In this document: one piece after another, positions 34,534 to 42,670 of the stretch
How the letters are laid out: each line of letters opens with the position of its first letter
How positions within the stretch are numbered: position 1 is the stretch's first letter
Origin: JAJTGZ01 sp964403525
Lineage (GTDB): Bacteria > Planctomycetota > Phycisphaerae > Phycisphaerales > UBA1924
Reading direction: 5' to 3'
DNA: 64,000 nt
Assembly: GCA_964403525.1 (NCBI GenBank)
Contig: CAYOGE010000002.1
Span: 1 to 64,000, forward strand
Made by a program: the position numbers and the translations under genes
Notes under the pieces: model-generated
The model's input: the letters and a program-made list of their open reading frames with translations, nothing else
Databases searched by the model: none
Told to the model about the DNA's origin: nothing

Positions 34534-35193
34534 CTACGCCGCGATGGTCGCCTGCGCCTGCTCGCTCCACGGCCCGCGTTCGCCGGTGGGGGAGACCCAG
34601 CGCATCCACACGTAGTTGGTCTTGCCCCCGTCGGCGGAGTCGAAGGAGAGGACGTAGGGGGAGTTGGTATCGACGGCGACGAAGCGCAGGTCGGCCTCGC
34701 CGGCGGGCGGCGCGATGCCGACCTTGTTCCAGATTTCCACGCCCATCGCGCCGGCGGGCTTGGCCTTGCGGGTGGGTGTGGCCGAGTCCACGAAGCGGAG
34801 GGTCTGCTGCAAGCGGGCCCCGCACTCGATGCTGACGATGGGCGAGGTGGTGGGCGGGCCGATGGGCGAGCCGCTCTGCGCGACGGTGATCCCCAGCGAC
34901 GCCTTCTCGGCATCGCTGACCAGCGGGGACGCCTGCAAGCGGCGGACCAGCGGGCGGATGGTGGCGACGTAGGCGGCGCGGGCCTCATCCTTGGTCTGCT
35001 TGGCGGCCTTGGCGGCGTTGGCGGCGACGATGTGGGCGGGGAAGGCCGTCGTCCAGCCGGTTTGAGCCGTGGTGACGGGCGTCATGTCGGCGGCGACGAG
35101 GCCGAGGGCGGCGAGGTTGGCGTTGGCGTAGGTCACGAAGTTGGACTGCCACGCCTGGAAGGACGCATCGGGACCGGGGATGTAATCAGCCAT
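34534..35193 (-). CDS. Conserved protein of unknown function, paralogue of 36583
   Basis: 219 residues without signal peptide or membrane segment. It shares a plan and many residues with the protein encoded at 36583-37257: F-x-x-W or Y near the start, KDEARAAYVATIRPLVRR (the other has KDAAKRELERQIRP), GITV, a Pro-rich linker, a middle VDSATPTRKAKP, and a C-terminal GGKTNYVWMRWVSPTGERGPWSEQ ending ATIAA. The C-terminal half looks like a fibronectin type III-like beta-sandwich. Function unknown. The two paralogues bracket the Mer-like genes. Confidence 0.6.
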   Translation of the reverse strand: MADYIPGPDASFQAWQSNFVTYANANLAALGLVAADMTPVTTAQTGWTTAFPAHIVAANAAKAAKQTKDEARAAYVATIRPLVRRLQASPLVSDAEKASLGITVAQSGSPIGPPTTSPIVSIECGARLQQTLRFVDSATPTRKAKPAGAMGVEIWNKVGIAPPAGEADLRFVAVDTNSPYVLSFDSADGGKTNYVWMRWVSPTGERGPWSEQAQATIAA

Positions 35194-35397
35194 GTTCGTA
35201 TTCCTCTACAAGTGGATTCGGCGGCTTGCGCGTGGAAACGCCACACCGCTACCCAAGCCGTCGATCGGCACGCGGGGGGCACGGATGGTCTTGTCGGCAA
35301 GCTCGGCGCACGACTTCACTGGCGCGCGGAACAATTGGCACGGTTTCCAACGGCCTTGACCGGAGGTGCGGGGGGCAGCAGCCCCGGCATCGGCGAA

Positions 35398-35814
35398 CTA
35401 CTTCGCTGTGGCGGCTTTGAGTTTGCCCGCGATGTCCCCGGCATCCGGCACCCCGCCCGGGTACATCCGGCACCCCATGCTCGGCGCGGTCGGAACGGGC
35501 AGGCCGTAGAGATCGTGGTTGTTGACGAGGACAGTGGGCGTCGGGTAGCCGCGCCGGAGGTCGCCCTCGGGCAGCTTCTCCTGGTTCGTATCCGTGAAGG
35601 TCCAGCCCCTGCCCACCGACGCGAGCGCGGCCTTGAGGTTGGCCCGCATCGTCGGCGTGTTGGGGCAATCGGGGAAGCCGAGCAGTTCGATCTTGGGTTG
35701 CGAGGTGTTCACGGGAGTGCTCCGGGCGGTTTCGGCGGTCGGTGCGGCGCAGCCCGCGAGGAAGCCCAAAAAGGCTGCGGCGGGGATGGCGCTGAAGCGA
35801 TGTCGGTGGACCAT
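35398..35814 (-). CDS. Thioredoxin-fold lipoprotein
   Basis: A 138-residue lipoprotein with lipobox FLAGC and no membrane segment beyond the signal. The remainder reads as a thioredoxin-like fold: IELLGFPDCPNTPTMRANL, with a single redox-centre Cys (the usual CxxC replaced by DCPN), then RGYPTPTVLVNNHDLYGLPV, the cis-Pro element. A second pair of cysteines is not apparent except C at SMGCRMY. It lies next to the MerT-MerP fusion, on the opposite strand, with 73 bp between starts. A role in Hg(II) or disulfide handling in the periplasm is inferred. Confidence 0.6.
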   Translation of the reverse strand: MVHRHRFSAIPAAAFLGFLAGCAAPTAETARSTPVNTSQPKIELLGFPDCPNTPTMRANLKAALASVGRGWTFTDTNQEKLPEGDLRRGYPTPTVLVNNHDLYGLPVPTAPSMGCRMYPGGVPDAGDIAGKLKAATAK

Positions 35815-35887
35815 ATACGATTGTATGCTGGAGCACGACGGGGTGACCCCAGGTTGCCGCCCGAACTGACTTCAAGGAGACCACGCA

Positions 35888-36559
35888 ATGGATTGCTGCA
35901 CCAACAAGGACAAGGACGATCGCACGCCGGGGACCCCCGGCACGAATCGGCGCGCGGGCGAACGGTCGGAGCGGCTCACGCTGGGCGGCTCGGTGCTGGC
36001 GGCGGTGCTGTCGTCGGCCTGCTGCTGGCTGCCGCTGTTGCTGCTGGCCTTCGGGGCCTCCGCCGCTGGGGTGTCGGCCTTCTTCGAGCGCTGGCGGCCC
36101 GTGTTCCTCATCGTCGCCGTGGCGATGCTGGGCGCGGGGTTCTACGTGGTCTACTTCCGCAAGGCGGCGTGCGCGGACGGCGTGTGCGAGACGGCGCCCC
36201 GAACCCGCCGCGTGTTCAATCAGGTGATGCTGTGGGTGGCGGTGCTGCTGGTCGCGGCGTTCGCCCTGTTCCCCAACTACGCGGGGGCCTTCACCCGAAC
36301 GCTCTACGGTTCTCGCGAGGCCGACACTCCTCATGCGGTCGTCGCCGGCGCGGCTCTCCACCGCGTCCGCGTCGAGGGCATGACCTGCGAATCCTGCGCC
36401 GTGGCGCTGGAGGCCGACCTTGGGAAACTCGATGGCGTGTCGTCGGCCACGGTGGACTACGCGAGCAAGATCGCGGAGGTCCCCAGCGCCAGGGCGGACA
36501 TCGAATCACAGGTCCGGGCCATCGCCCAGAAGCACGGATACCGGGCCAACCCGGAATAA
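35888..36559 (+). CDS. MerT-MerP fusion mercuric transporter
   Basis: A 223-residue protein combining a MerT-like inner membrane transporter with a MerP-like HMA domain. Helices at about 35-60, 70-90 and 111-128. C45-C46 sit in the first helix (SSACCWLP), C95 and C100 follow the second (CADGVC), and the C-terminal HMA domain has GMTCESC (C167, C170) and a beta-alpha-beta pattern to the end. Such fusions take Hg(II) into the cytoplasm for reduction. No merA or merR is nearby, so the partner reductase must be elsewhere or the substrate is another metal. Confidence 0.78.
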   Translation: MDCCTNKDKDDRTPGTPGTNRRAGERSERLTLGGSVLAAVLSSACCWLPLLLLAFGASAAGVSAFFERWRPVFLIVAVAMLGAGFYVVYFRKAACADGVCETAPRTRRVFNQVMLWVAVLLVAAFALFPNYAGAFTRTLYGSREADTPHAVVAGAALHRVRVEGMTCESCAVALEADLGKLDGVSSATVDYASKIAEVPSARADIESQVRAIAQKHGYRANPE

Positions 36560-36582
36560 CCCGGCGCGCGCGCCCCGCGTGC

Positions 36583-37257
36583 CTACGCCGCGATGGTGGC
36601 GACGGTGGTCTCGCCCCACGGCCCCGGCTCGCCGGTGGCGCTGACCCAGCGGACCAAGTAGGCCGCGGTTTGGCCGCCCTGCTCGCTCGGGAAGGAAACC
36701 TCGGCTCCCCCACGGGTAACAGTGCGTACGAACTTGTACGACGCGAAGTCGGCGGGCGGGGCCTGGCGCGGCGCGACGAGCGCGACGTAGACCTCCGCGC
36801 CGAACGTGCCGCGCGGGCGGGCGGCGCGGGTCGGTGTGGACTCATCCACCAGACGCAGGCGGTGCGTGAGGCGGCTGGCCGCGTCGATGAGCAGGAGCGG
36901 GCGCGAGGTCGGCGCGGGCGTGGGCGTCGCGCTCGTGTCCTTCACCGTGATCCCGATGGCGGCGCGGTCTGCGTCGGTGGTCTTGGGGTAACTCTGCACG
37001 AAGGCGGAGACGGGCCTGATCTGCCGTTCGAGTTCGCGCTTGGCGGCGTCCTTGTTCTGGCGTGCCGCTTCCGCCGCGTTCTGGGCGGAGACGTGCGTGG
37101 GGTAGTCCTTGTTCCACTCGGCCAGGGCCGTCTCCAGCGGCTTGAGGTCGGTGGGGTCCAGCCCCTGCGCGTCCCACCACTTCTTCACGGCCTCGTAGTA
37201 GTGGTTCGCGTAGGAAGCAAAGTCGCCGTCGGCTCGGGGGATGCGCTGCTCGGGCAT
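36583..37257 (-). CDS. Conserved protein of unknown function, paralogue of 34534
   Basis: 224 residues from ATG 37257, which has GGAG 8 nt upstream; the frame continues to 37287 without homology. No signal peptide. Shared features with the 34534 protein are described there: KDAAKRELERQIRP, DADRAAIGITV, LRLVDESTPTRAARPRG, and GGQTAAYLVRWVSATGEPGPWG followed by ATIAA. The N-terminus (DGDFASYANHYYEAVKKWWDAQ) is helical. It converges on the MerT-MerP gene with 23 bp between stops. Function unknown. Confidence 0.58.
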   Translation of the reverse strand: MPEQRIPRADGDFASYANHYYEAVKKWWDAQGLDPTDLKPLETALAEWNKDYPTHVSAQNAAEAARQNKDAAKRELERQIRPVSAFVQSYPKTTDADRAAIGITVKDTSATPTPAPTSRPLLLIDAASRLTHRLRLVDESTPTRAARPRGTFGAEVYVALVAPRQAPPADFASYKFVRTVTRGGAEVSFPSEQGGQTAAYLVRWVSATGEPGPWGETTVATIAA

Positions 37258-37269
37258 GGGGAAGAGCTC

Positions 37270-37303
37270 CAAATGGCAAATGGGCAAATCGCAAATGGCA
37301 AAT
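37270..37303. repeat. Short AAATGG tandem-like repeat
   Basis: AAATGGCAAAT occurs twice with AAATGGGCAAATCGC between, giving five close AAAT units. It sits just upstream of the minus-strand start at 37257 and downstream of the CACAGAG palindrome. Reads as a simple intergenic repeat. Confidence 0.6.
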
Positions 37304-37322
37304 CAGAAAGGCGGAAGAGTGC

Positions 37323-37431
37323 ACCACAGAGACACAGAGGCACAGAGGGGAGAAAGGAAAGGGAGTTGGAAACGAGCCATTTCGAACTCGCTCTTCTGGA
37401 TTCCTCTCTGTGTCTCTGTGCCTTTGTGGTG
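37323..37431. repeat. CACAGAG-type palindrome
   Basis: The left arm ACCACAGAGACACAGAGGCA starts at 37323 and its inverse, ending GCCTTTGTGGT, is at 37404-37430. About 50 bp of unrelated sequence form the loop. Same class as the element at 5438-5652. Confidence 0.75.
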
Positions 37432-37457
37432 AACGCTCTCTTCCGTCCGGCCCACCC

Positions 37458-37667
37458 GCACGCCCGTGCGAGAACGCTGGACGCCCGTTCCATCGGCACG
37501 AACGACCGGCCGATTCAGTCGAACGCCCGTCCGATGTGCACGCACGCCCGCACACCCCGCACGCACGGTCGTTCCGGTCGTTCGCACGCCCGTCCCGCTC
37601 ACCCGGACGCCCGTCCAGATCGCCGGAACGCCCGCCCGAACCACCCGCACGGCGGCGGCACACCCTG
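37458..37667. repeat. Ten tandem 21-bp repeats upstream of heme oxygenase
   Basis: Ten consecutive 21-bp units share the core ACGCCCG (exact in units 1, 2, 4, 5, 7, 8 and 9; changed in 3, 6 and 10), roughly G(A/C)ACGCCCGTCC then about 9 variable bases. The period of 21 equals two helical turns, which would place cores on one face of the DNA. Since 21 is a multiple of 3 and the units lack stops, all frames stay open, so a heptapeptide reading cannot be excluded. No spacers of unique sequence separate the copies, so it is not a CRISPR array. Confidence 0.8.
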
Positions 37668-37711
37668 CCGCGACCCGTTCGCTCCCTCCGCCGCGCCCAG
37701 GAGCACACGTC

Positions 37712-38455
37712 ATGCTTGAGTACCCCACGCTGGCGAGCCATGTCCGCCCGTCCAAGCCTCTCTCCGAGCGCCTGAGGGAAGCCACCCACGTCGACCATGC
37801 CCGGACCAAGAAGCACCCGCTCATGGCGGGCCTGGTCGCGGGCAGCATCGACCACGCGGGGTATGCGGGATACCTCGGCCAGCTCCTGCACGTCCACACC
37901 ACGCTGGGCGCGGCGCTGCGGGACGGAGCCGAACGCCACTACTCCGTGTTCGTGGTCGCCCGCGAGCACCACTTTCGCGAGCCGGCGCTTCGCGCCGACC
38001 TGGAAGCGCTCGGCGAGCCCCCCGAACGGACCGCGCCCCTCCCGGCCACGGGGCTGTTCTGCGAGCGGATCAACGGCCTGGCGGCCGAAGCGCCGCAGGC
38101 GCTGCTGGGCACGCTCTACGTGCTGGAGGGTTCGACCAACGGCGGGTGTTTGATCGCTCCGGCGGTGCGTCGGGCCCTGGGCCTGCCGGAGGGCGTCCGA
38201 GCCGGACCCGGCACGGTCTGCCTGGACCCGCACGGCCCGAACCAGCGACACAAGTGGTCGTTCTTCAAGAAGTGCATCGACGTGCTCACGCTCGCTCCCG
38301 CCGACCACGACCTGATCGTCGCCGTGGCCATCGACGCCTTCCGGGGCGTGTACGACATCCTCGAAGACCTGACGCACCCGCCGAACCCTCCACGGGTCTC
38401 GGTGTTGCCCCCTCGTTGGGCGGAGAAGGAGGCGGGCACGCATCCCACGCCCTGA
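37712..38455 (+). CDS. Biliverdin-producing heme oxygenase
   Basis: Cleaves heme to biliverdin, CO and iron. The 247-residue protein has LREATHVDHARTKKHPLM near residue 23 (region of the proximal His), and LLGTLYVLEGSTNGGCLIAP, the characteristic helix carrying the heme-contacting Gly-rich bend of bacterial heme oxygenases (BphO/HmuO/PigA). Ends in a polar tail. ATG 37712 has AGGAG 8 nt upstream; the long upstream frame runs through the 21-bp repeats and is not needed. It lies among metal resistance genes and may free iron or replace heme damaged by copper. Confidence 0.8.
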   Translation: MLEYPTLASHVRPSKPLSERLREATHVDHARTKKHPLMAGLVAGSIDHAGYAGYLGQLLHVHTTLGAALRDGAERHYSVFVVAREHHFREPALRADLEALGEPPERTAPLPATGLFCERINGLAAEAPQALLGTLYVLEGSTNGGCLIAPAVRRALGLPEGVRAGPGTVCLDPHGPNQRHKWSFFKKCIDVLTLAPADHDLIVAVAIDAFRGVYDILEDLTHPPNPPRVSVLPPRWAEKEAGTHPTP

Positions 38456-38563
38456 ACGTTCGGCCGCGGCGTTCGCGGCCCGGCCTCGCCCCGCGCGTTC
38501 ACGTTGACCGCCGGAAGCATCCCTGACCCGTTCGATCTGTCCACCATCTTTAGGAGCCTTGAA

Positions 38564-39946
38564 ATGAAAAGCACGAAGCGTTCCATCCTGTTCGCACTCA
38601 TCACCGCCGGGGCGGCGCTGGCCTTCGGCGCGCCCGCGGCCATGGCGCAGCACGACCACGGCGGAGCGCCCAGGCCCGCGGCCGCTCAGCCGCCCGCGCA
38701 CGAGCACGGCAAGGGCGAGAAGCACGCCCCCCCCGCGACCTACGCCGAGGCCATCGCCGAGATCGATGAGCACCTGGAGGGCATCCAGAAACTCATCACC
38801 GCCAAGAAGCTCGACGATGTGCACAAGGAAGCCCAGGAGGTCGTGGACATCGCCAACACGCTGGTGACACTGGCCATGAAGCCCGGCTCGGGCGTCGCCA
38901 AGGAGTCCGTCAAGGAGATCAACAAGACCGCCAAGGAACTCGCGGGCAAGTTCGACGCCATCGACAAGGCGGGCGACTCGGGCGATGAGGCGGGGGTCAA
39001 GAAAGTCCTCGCGGAGATGACCGCGCTCCAGGGGACGCTCAAGAAGTACGCGCCAGCCGGAGGGGCCGCGGGCGAGCACGCCCACGATTCGTACTACTGC
39101 CCCATGCACTGCGAGGGCTCCAAGACCTACGACCAGCCCGGCAAGTGCCCCAAGTGCGGCATGAACCTCAAGAAGGCGACCACCGACAAGTTCAGCGTCG
39201 CGGTGAAGCCCGCGGGCGGGAAGGTCGAAGCGGGCAAGCCCGCCTCGCTCACGTTCACGCTCAAGGACCCGACGGGCTTGGCCGTGACCAAGGTCGAGAC
39301 CGTCCACGAGAAGCTGATGCACCTGCTCATCGTCTCCAAGGACCTCTCGTGGTTCCGCCACGAGCACCCGGTGGTCCAGAAGGACGGCACGTTCACGCTG
39401 GGCTTCACGTTCCCGCAGGGGGGCGAGTACATCCTGTACCACGACTTCACGCCGCCCAACGTGGGCCAGCAGGTCGTGCAGGTGCCGCTGACGGTCGAGG
39501 GCACGGCCCCCGCGGCGGTGAAACTCACCGTCGATGACAAGGCCCCCAAGACTATCGACGGGTACACCGTGTCGTTGGATACCGGCGGGCCGGTCAAGAC
39601 CGGCGGCGAGACGCACCTGGCGTTCACCATCACCAAGGACGGCAAGCCGGTGACGACGCTGGCCCCGTACCTGGGCGCGATGGGCCACCTGGTGGTCATC
39701 AGCGAGGACCGCAGCGAGTTCGTCCACAGCCACCCGCACGAGGAGGGTGCCGAGCACGCGGCGGCCGCGACCGGCCCGAAGGTGGACTTCGAGGCCATGT
39801 TCATGAAGCCCGGCATCTACAAGGGCTGGGGCCAGTTCAACGTGGGCACCAAGGACAGCGAGAAGATCGTCACCGCGCCCTTCACGTTCGAGGTCAAGCA
39901 GGGCGATGCGGCCGCGCCCGCCAAGCCGCACGAGCACGGCAAGTAA
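38564..39946 (+). CDS. Secreted heavy-metal-binding-domain protein
   Basis: A 460-residue periplasmic protein. Signal peptide to about residue 28 (AMAQ), a His-rich stretch (QHDHGG, HEHGKGEKH), and a helical domain (58-162). Then a heavy-metal-binding domain, residues 177-202, with C179, C183, C195 and C198 (YYCPMHCEG to KCPKCGMNL). Two beta-rich domains follow with RHEHPVV and VHSHPHEE, similar in plan to CopC-like or YtkA-type copper proteins, and a HEHGK tail. TAGGAG precedes ATG 38564. It likely stores or buffers copper. The family is not named with certainty. Confidence 0.7.
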   Translation: MKSTKRSILFALITAGAALAFGAPAAMAQHDHGGAPRPAAAQPPAHEHGKGEKHAPPATYAEAIAEIDEHLEGIQKLITAKKLDDVHKEAQEVVDIANTLVTLAMKPGSGVAKESVKEINKTAKELAGKFDAIDKAGDSGDEAGVKKVLAEMTALQGTLKKYAPAGGAAGEHAHDSYYCPMHCEGSKTYDQPGKCPKCGMNLKKATTDKFSVAVKPAGGKVEAGKPASLTFTLKDPTGLAVTKVETVHEKLMHLLIVSKDLSWFRHEHPVVQKDGTFTLGFTFPQGGEYILYHDFTPPNVGQQVVQVPLTVEGTAPAAVKLTVDDKAPKTIDGYTVSLDTGGPVKTGGETHLAFTITKDGKPVTTLAPYLGAMGHLVVISEDRSEFVHSHPHEEGAEHAAAATGPKVDFEAMFMKPGIYKGWGQFNVGTKDSEKIVTAPFTFEVKQGDAAAPAKPHEHGK

Positions 39947-40054
39947 GAGCCACACCCGTCCCGCCCCGCGAGAGCGGCGCGGGCCGATTCAACGCTCCCC
40001 ATCGCGCCGAAGCGTTCGGCGGGGGGAACGCGGGCCGTTCCCGGAGATTCAACC

Positions 40055-40387
40055 ATGACACTCATTCGCCCATTCCTGTTGCTCGCCGTCGCGCCCGCAC
40101 TGCTCGCCGGAGGCTGCGCCACCGACAAGCACGACATGGTCAAGGCCGAGGCGGGCCAGGTCTCGGTCTGCACCAAGTGCTACGACCAGATCAGGACCGT
40201 CCAGGACCGGCAGGGCCGCCGCTTCGGCCCGACCGTCACACGCACCATCACCACGCACGTGTGCGAGGACTGCAAGAACGAGATGACCATCTATGCGGTG
40301 GACGGCGTGCTCAAGGTCCGTTGCCCAACGTGCGCGCCCGAGGGAGTGGACTGCGATCGGTGCGTTCCCAAGGACGCGGCCAAGTAG
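40055..40387 (+). CDS. Zinc-ribbon-like lipoprotein, paralogue of 50242
   Basis: 110 residues. Lipobox (LAGGC), then DKHDM and four CxxC pairs: CTKC, CEDC, CPTC and CDRC. This resembles paired zinc ribbons, though metal identity is not established. The protein encoded at 50242 has the same plan (GGCQSDKHMM, CQEC, CPCC, CGGC and a single downstream C), with TVTRTITTH-like versus LRTYQC middle. They bracket the electron-transfer genes. A thiol-based metal trap on the outer membrane is a reasonable guess. Confidence 0.65.
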   Translation: MTLIRPFLLLAVAPALLAGGCATDKHDMVKAEAGQVSVCTKCYDQIRTVQDRQGRRFGPTVTRTITTHVCEDCKNEMTIYAVDGVLKVRCPTCAPEGVDCDRCVPKDAAK

Positions 40388-40441
40388 GCCGGCGCATATC
40401 ACGGCGAGTCTTGAATTGATTCCTGAACGGAGACTGCTCCC

Positions 40442-42589
40442 ATGACGATCCACCTTCTTCGCCGAATCCCCCGCACACCACGGATGCTCGCGCCTTCCGC
40501 GTGCGTGCTGGTCGTTGTGGTTGGCGGCTGCACCTCGCTCAACCCCAAGCCCGACATCGACCGGGCGGCCGCGACCGTGCAGGAACGCTCCGGCTACGCG
40601 GCCGATTGGACCGCGCCGTGGTCGGACCGGTTCGAGGCGTGGGACGGCGTCAGCCCGCTCGCGGCAGACCAGGCGATCGTGTCGGCGCTCAAGAACAACC
40701 GCCGCATCAGGGCCGATGTCGAATCGATCGCGGCGGGCCGAGCCGACCTGGTGCAGGCGGGGCTGCTCCCCAACCCCGTGGTCTCGCTGACGCTGCGGTT
40801 CCCGTTCGACCCGGTGAGCGGGGGCTCGTTTGTCGGTGCGCAGGCGATCCAAACGCTGACGGCCTTGTGGCTCCGAGACGGCAGGATCAAGGCCGCCGAC
40901 GCCCGGCTCAACTCGACCGTGCTCGATGTCTCCGACAAGGCCCTCCGGTTGGTCGCGGACGTCAAGGGATCGCACGCGAAGATTCTGTATGGGCAGCGCG
41001 GCGTCACGATCACCGAGACGTCCATCCACGCCGCCAAGCAACTGGTCGAGAAGATCGAAAAGCAGCGCGAGGCCGGCGCGGCAACGCAACTCGCGGTCAA
41101 CCGCGCTCGTCAACAGGTCATCACGCTCGAAGAAGAACTGCGGCGGCAGCGCCGTGAACTGGCCAAGGAGCGGCGGCGACTCCTGGAATTGATGGGGTTC
41201 GCCTCTGCGGCAGATGGATGGACCGCAGCGGACGCCGTCGCGGAAGACGCGTCCGATCATGAGCCCACGCCCCCGCCGGCAATCACCGAGGATGTCGTGA
41301 TCCGGCTCGTGGCCACGCAGCGCTTGGACGTGGCCGCCAGTCGCGCGCTGGTTGAGGCGAGCGCGGCGGACCTGAACGTCGAGGAGCGGAATCGGCTCAA
41401 GGACCTCGGGGTAGGCGTGGACTTCGAGCGGGATGTGGACGGCAAGAAGACCATCGGGCCGACGCTGGATGTTCCGATCCCGATCTTTGACAGCAACCAG
41501 GCGCAGATCGCCAAGGCCGGATCGCTCGCGAGGGCGGCTCTGGCCACCCATGAAGCGATCTTGCAGAAGGGCATACGCGAGGCTCGCACGGCGTACATCG
41601 ACGCGACGGAGGCCGCGATCGCCGCAGACGAGTTCCGCCACAACACGCTCGGAGGCCGCGAGGACCTATCGCAGCGCCTTCACTTCAATGAGCAGAACGC
41701 CGGGGCCGCGTTCCAGGCGGGCGAGATCACGCTCATCGACTGGCTGGACGTGCTGCGCGAGCGTCAGTCGGCGTTGCAGACGCTCAACGACTTGCGACTC
41801 GACGCGGCGCTGGCCCGTATCGAGCTGGAGTACGCCGTTGGCGGACGGCTGGAAGTGCCCCCGACTGACTCCGACGCGGCGTGCCCGGCATTGGCGACTT
41901 CCGATGATGCCAAGGTGCTCTGGGTCGGCGAGCAGCACAAGGCCGTGCACGACGGCGACTTCGGGACCAAGGTGCGGCTCGCGGACCTGGACAAGCAGCC
42001 GCACTTGTTCGCCATTGGGCCGCTGGCGGGACTGAAAGGCGAGATCACGGTCATCGACGATCAGGCCGCCGTTGCGACGGCGGAAGGCGGTGCGATCCAA
42101 ACTGGGACCAGTCTCGATCATGGCGCGGCGTTTCTGGTGTACACGCACGCCGCCACATGGAAAGCCACGCCGCTGCCCGGCAGTGTGCGCACGGTCGCGG
42201 ACCTGGAGACATACCTCCCCGAGGCCGCGAAGGCCGCCGGGGTGAACATCGAGGCGCCGTTCGCATTCCGCATCGAGGGCAGGGCCGAATCCTTGGCCTA
42301 TCACGTCCTCAACCGCCCCGATGATGCGCCTGCAACCTTTGAGGCTCACGAGAAGTCGAAGGTGCATGCTCGCGTCGCCGGCGTGCCCGTCCGCATGATC
42401 GGGTTCTACTCCACCCAGCACCGGGGCGTATTCACACCTGGCGACAGCGACCTGCACATCCACTTCGTGACCGGCGACGGCACCGTGGCTGGCCATGTCG
42501 AGTCATTTGAGATCTCATCCGGTGCCACCCTCTCCTTCGCGATTCCTCCTCTTGGCCACGGGTCCAAAGACACCTCGCCCGGGAGATGA
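40442..42589 (+). CDS. TolC-type lipoprotein fused to ALDC-like domain
   Basis: A 715-residue protein. Residues 1-470 are an outer-membrane efflux lipoprotein: lipobox VVVVGGC, two helical repeats, conserved NPVVSLTLRFPF and LDVPIPIFDSNQ, ending in IELEYAVGG. From about residue 490 the sequence changes to VHDGDFGTKVRLADL, then GLKGEITVIDD, NIEAPFAFRIEG and VRMIGFYSTQHRGV, ending in the DLHIHFVTGDGTVAGHVES stretch. These match alpha-acetolactate decarboxylase in order, and H672, H674 and H685 keep the H-x-H-x10-H spacing of its zinc site. Whether catalytic or a metal-sensing site is unknown. It may serve as the missing channel of system B. Confidence 0.75.
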   Translation: MTIHLLRRIPRTPRMLAPSACVLVVVVGGCTSLNPKPDIDRAAATVQERSGYAADWTAPWSDRFEAWDGVSPLAADQAIVSALKNNRRIRADVESIAAGRADLVQAGLLPNPVVSLTLRFPFDPVSGGSFVGAQAIQTLTALWLRDGRIKAADARLNSTVLDVSDKALRLVADVKGSHAKILYGQRGVTITETSIHAAKQLVEKIEKQREAGAATQLAVNRARQQVITLEEELRRQRRELAKERRRLLELMGFASAADGWTAADAVAEDASDHEPTPPPAITEDVVIRLVATQRLDVAASRALVEASAADLNVEERNRLKDLGVGVDFERDVDGKKTIGPTLDVPIPIFDSNQAQIAKAGSLARAALATHEAILQKGIREARTAYIDATEAAIAADEFRHNTLGGREDLSQRLHFNEQNAGAAFQAGEITLIDWLDVLRERQSALQTLNDLRLDAALARIELEYAVGGRLEVPPTDSDAACPALATSDDAKVLWVGEQHKAVHDGDFGTKVRLADLDKQPHLFAIGPLAGLKGEITVIDDQAAVATAEGGAIQTGTSLDHGAAFLVYTHAATWKATPLPGSVRTVADLETYLPEAAKAAGVNIEAPFAFRIEGRAESLAYHVLNRPDDAPATFEAHEKSKVHARVAGVPVRMIGFYSTQHRGVFTPGDSDLHIHFVTGDGTVAGHVESFEISSGATLSFAIPPLGHGSKDTSPGR

Positions 42590-42670
42590 AAACAACTGTC
42601 CGATCCCGGTCCACGCGGTCGTTCCGCGTCGGACCGCATCAGATGCACTTCTCTTTGAAAGGAACACATC

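Noticed and set aside
30896..34825. Minus-strand frame of about 1300 codons opposite RND system B
   Set aside because: Shadow of the plus-strand pump gene; no family similarity and biased composition.
35811..35830. MerR-type operator between the thioredoxin lipoprotein and MerT-MerP genes
   Set aside because: CATATACGATTGTATG is only an imperfect palindrome, and no merR gene or properly spaced -35/-10 is convincing.
36563..36574. Terminator between the MerT-MerP gene and the convergent gene
   Set aside because: GGCGCGCGCGCC is a palindrome but would have almost no loop and no T tract.
37458..37667. CRISPR array
   Set aside because: Repeats are 21 bp with no spacers and vary inside the unit; no cas genes nearby.
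36842..39955. Minus-strand frame of about 1000 codons opposite the heme oxygenase and HMBD genes
   Set aside because: Antisense composition; it spans repeats and intergenic sequence.
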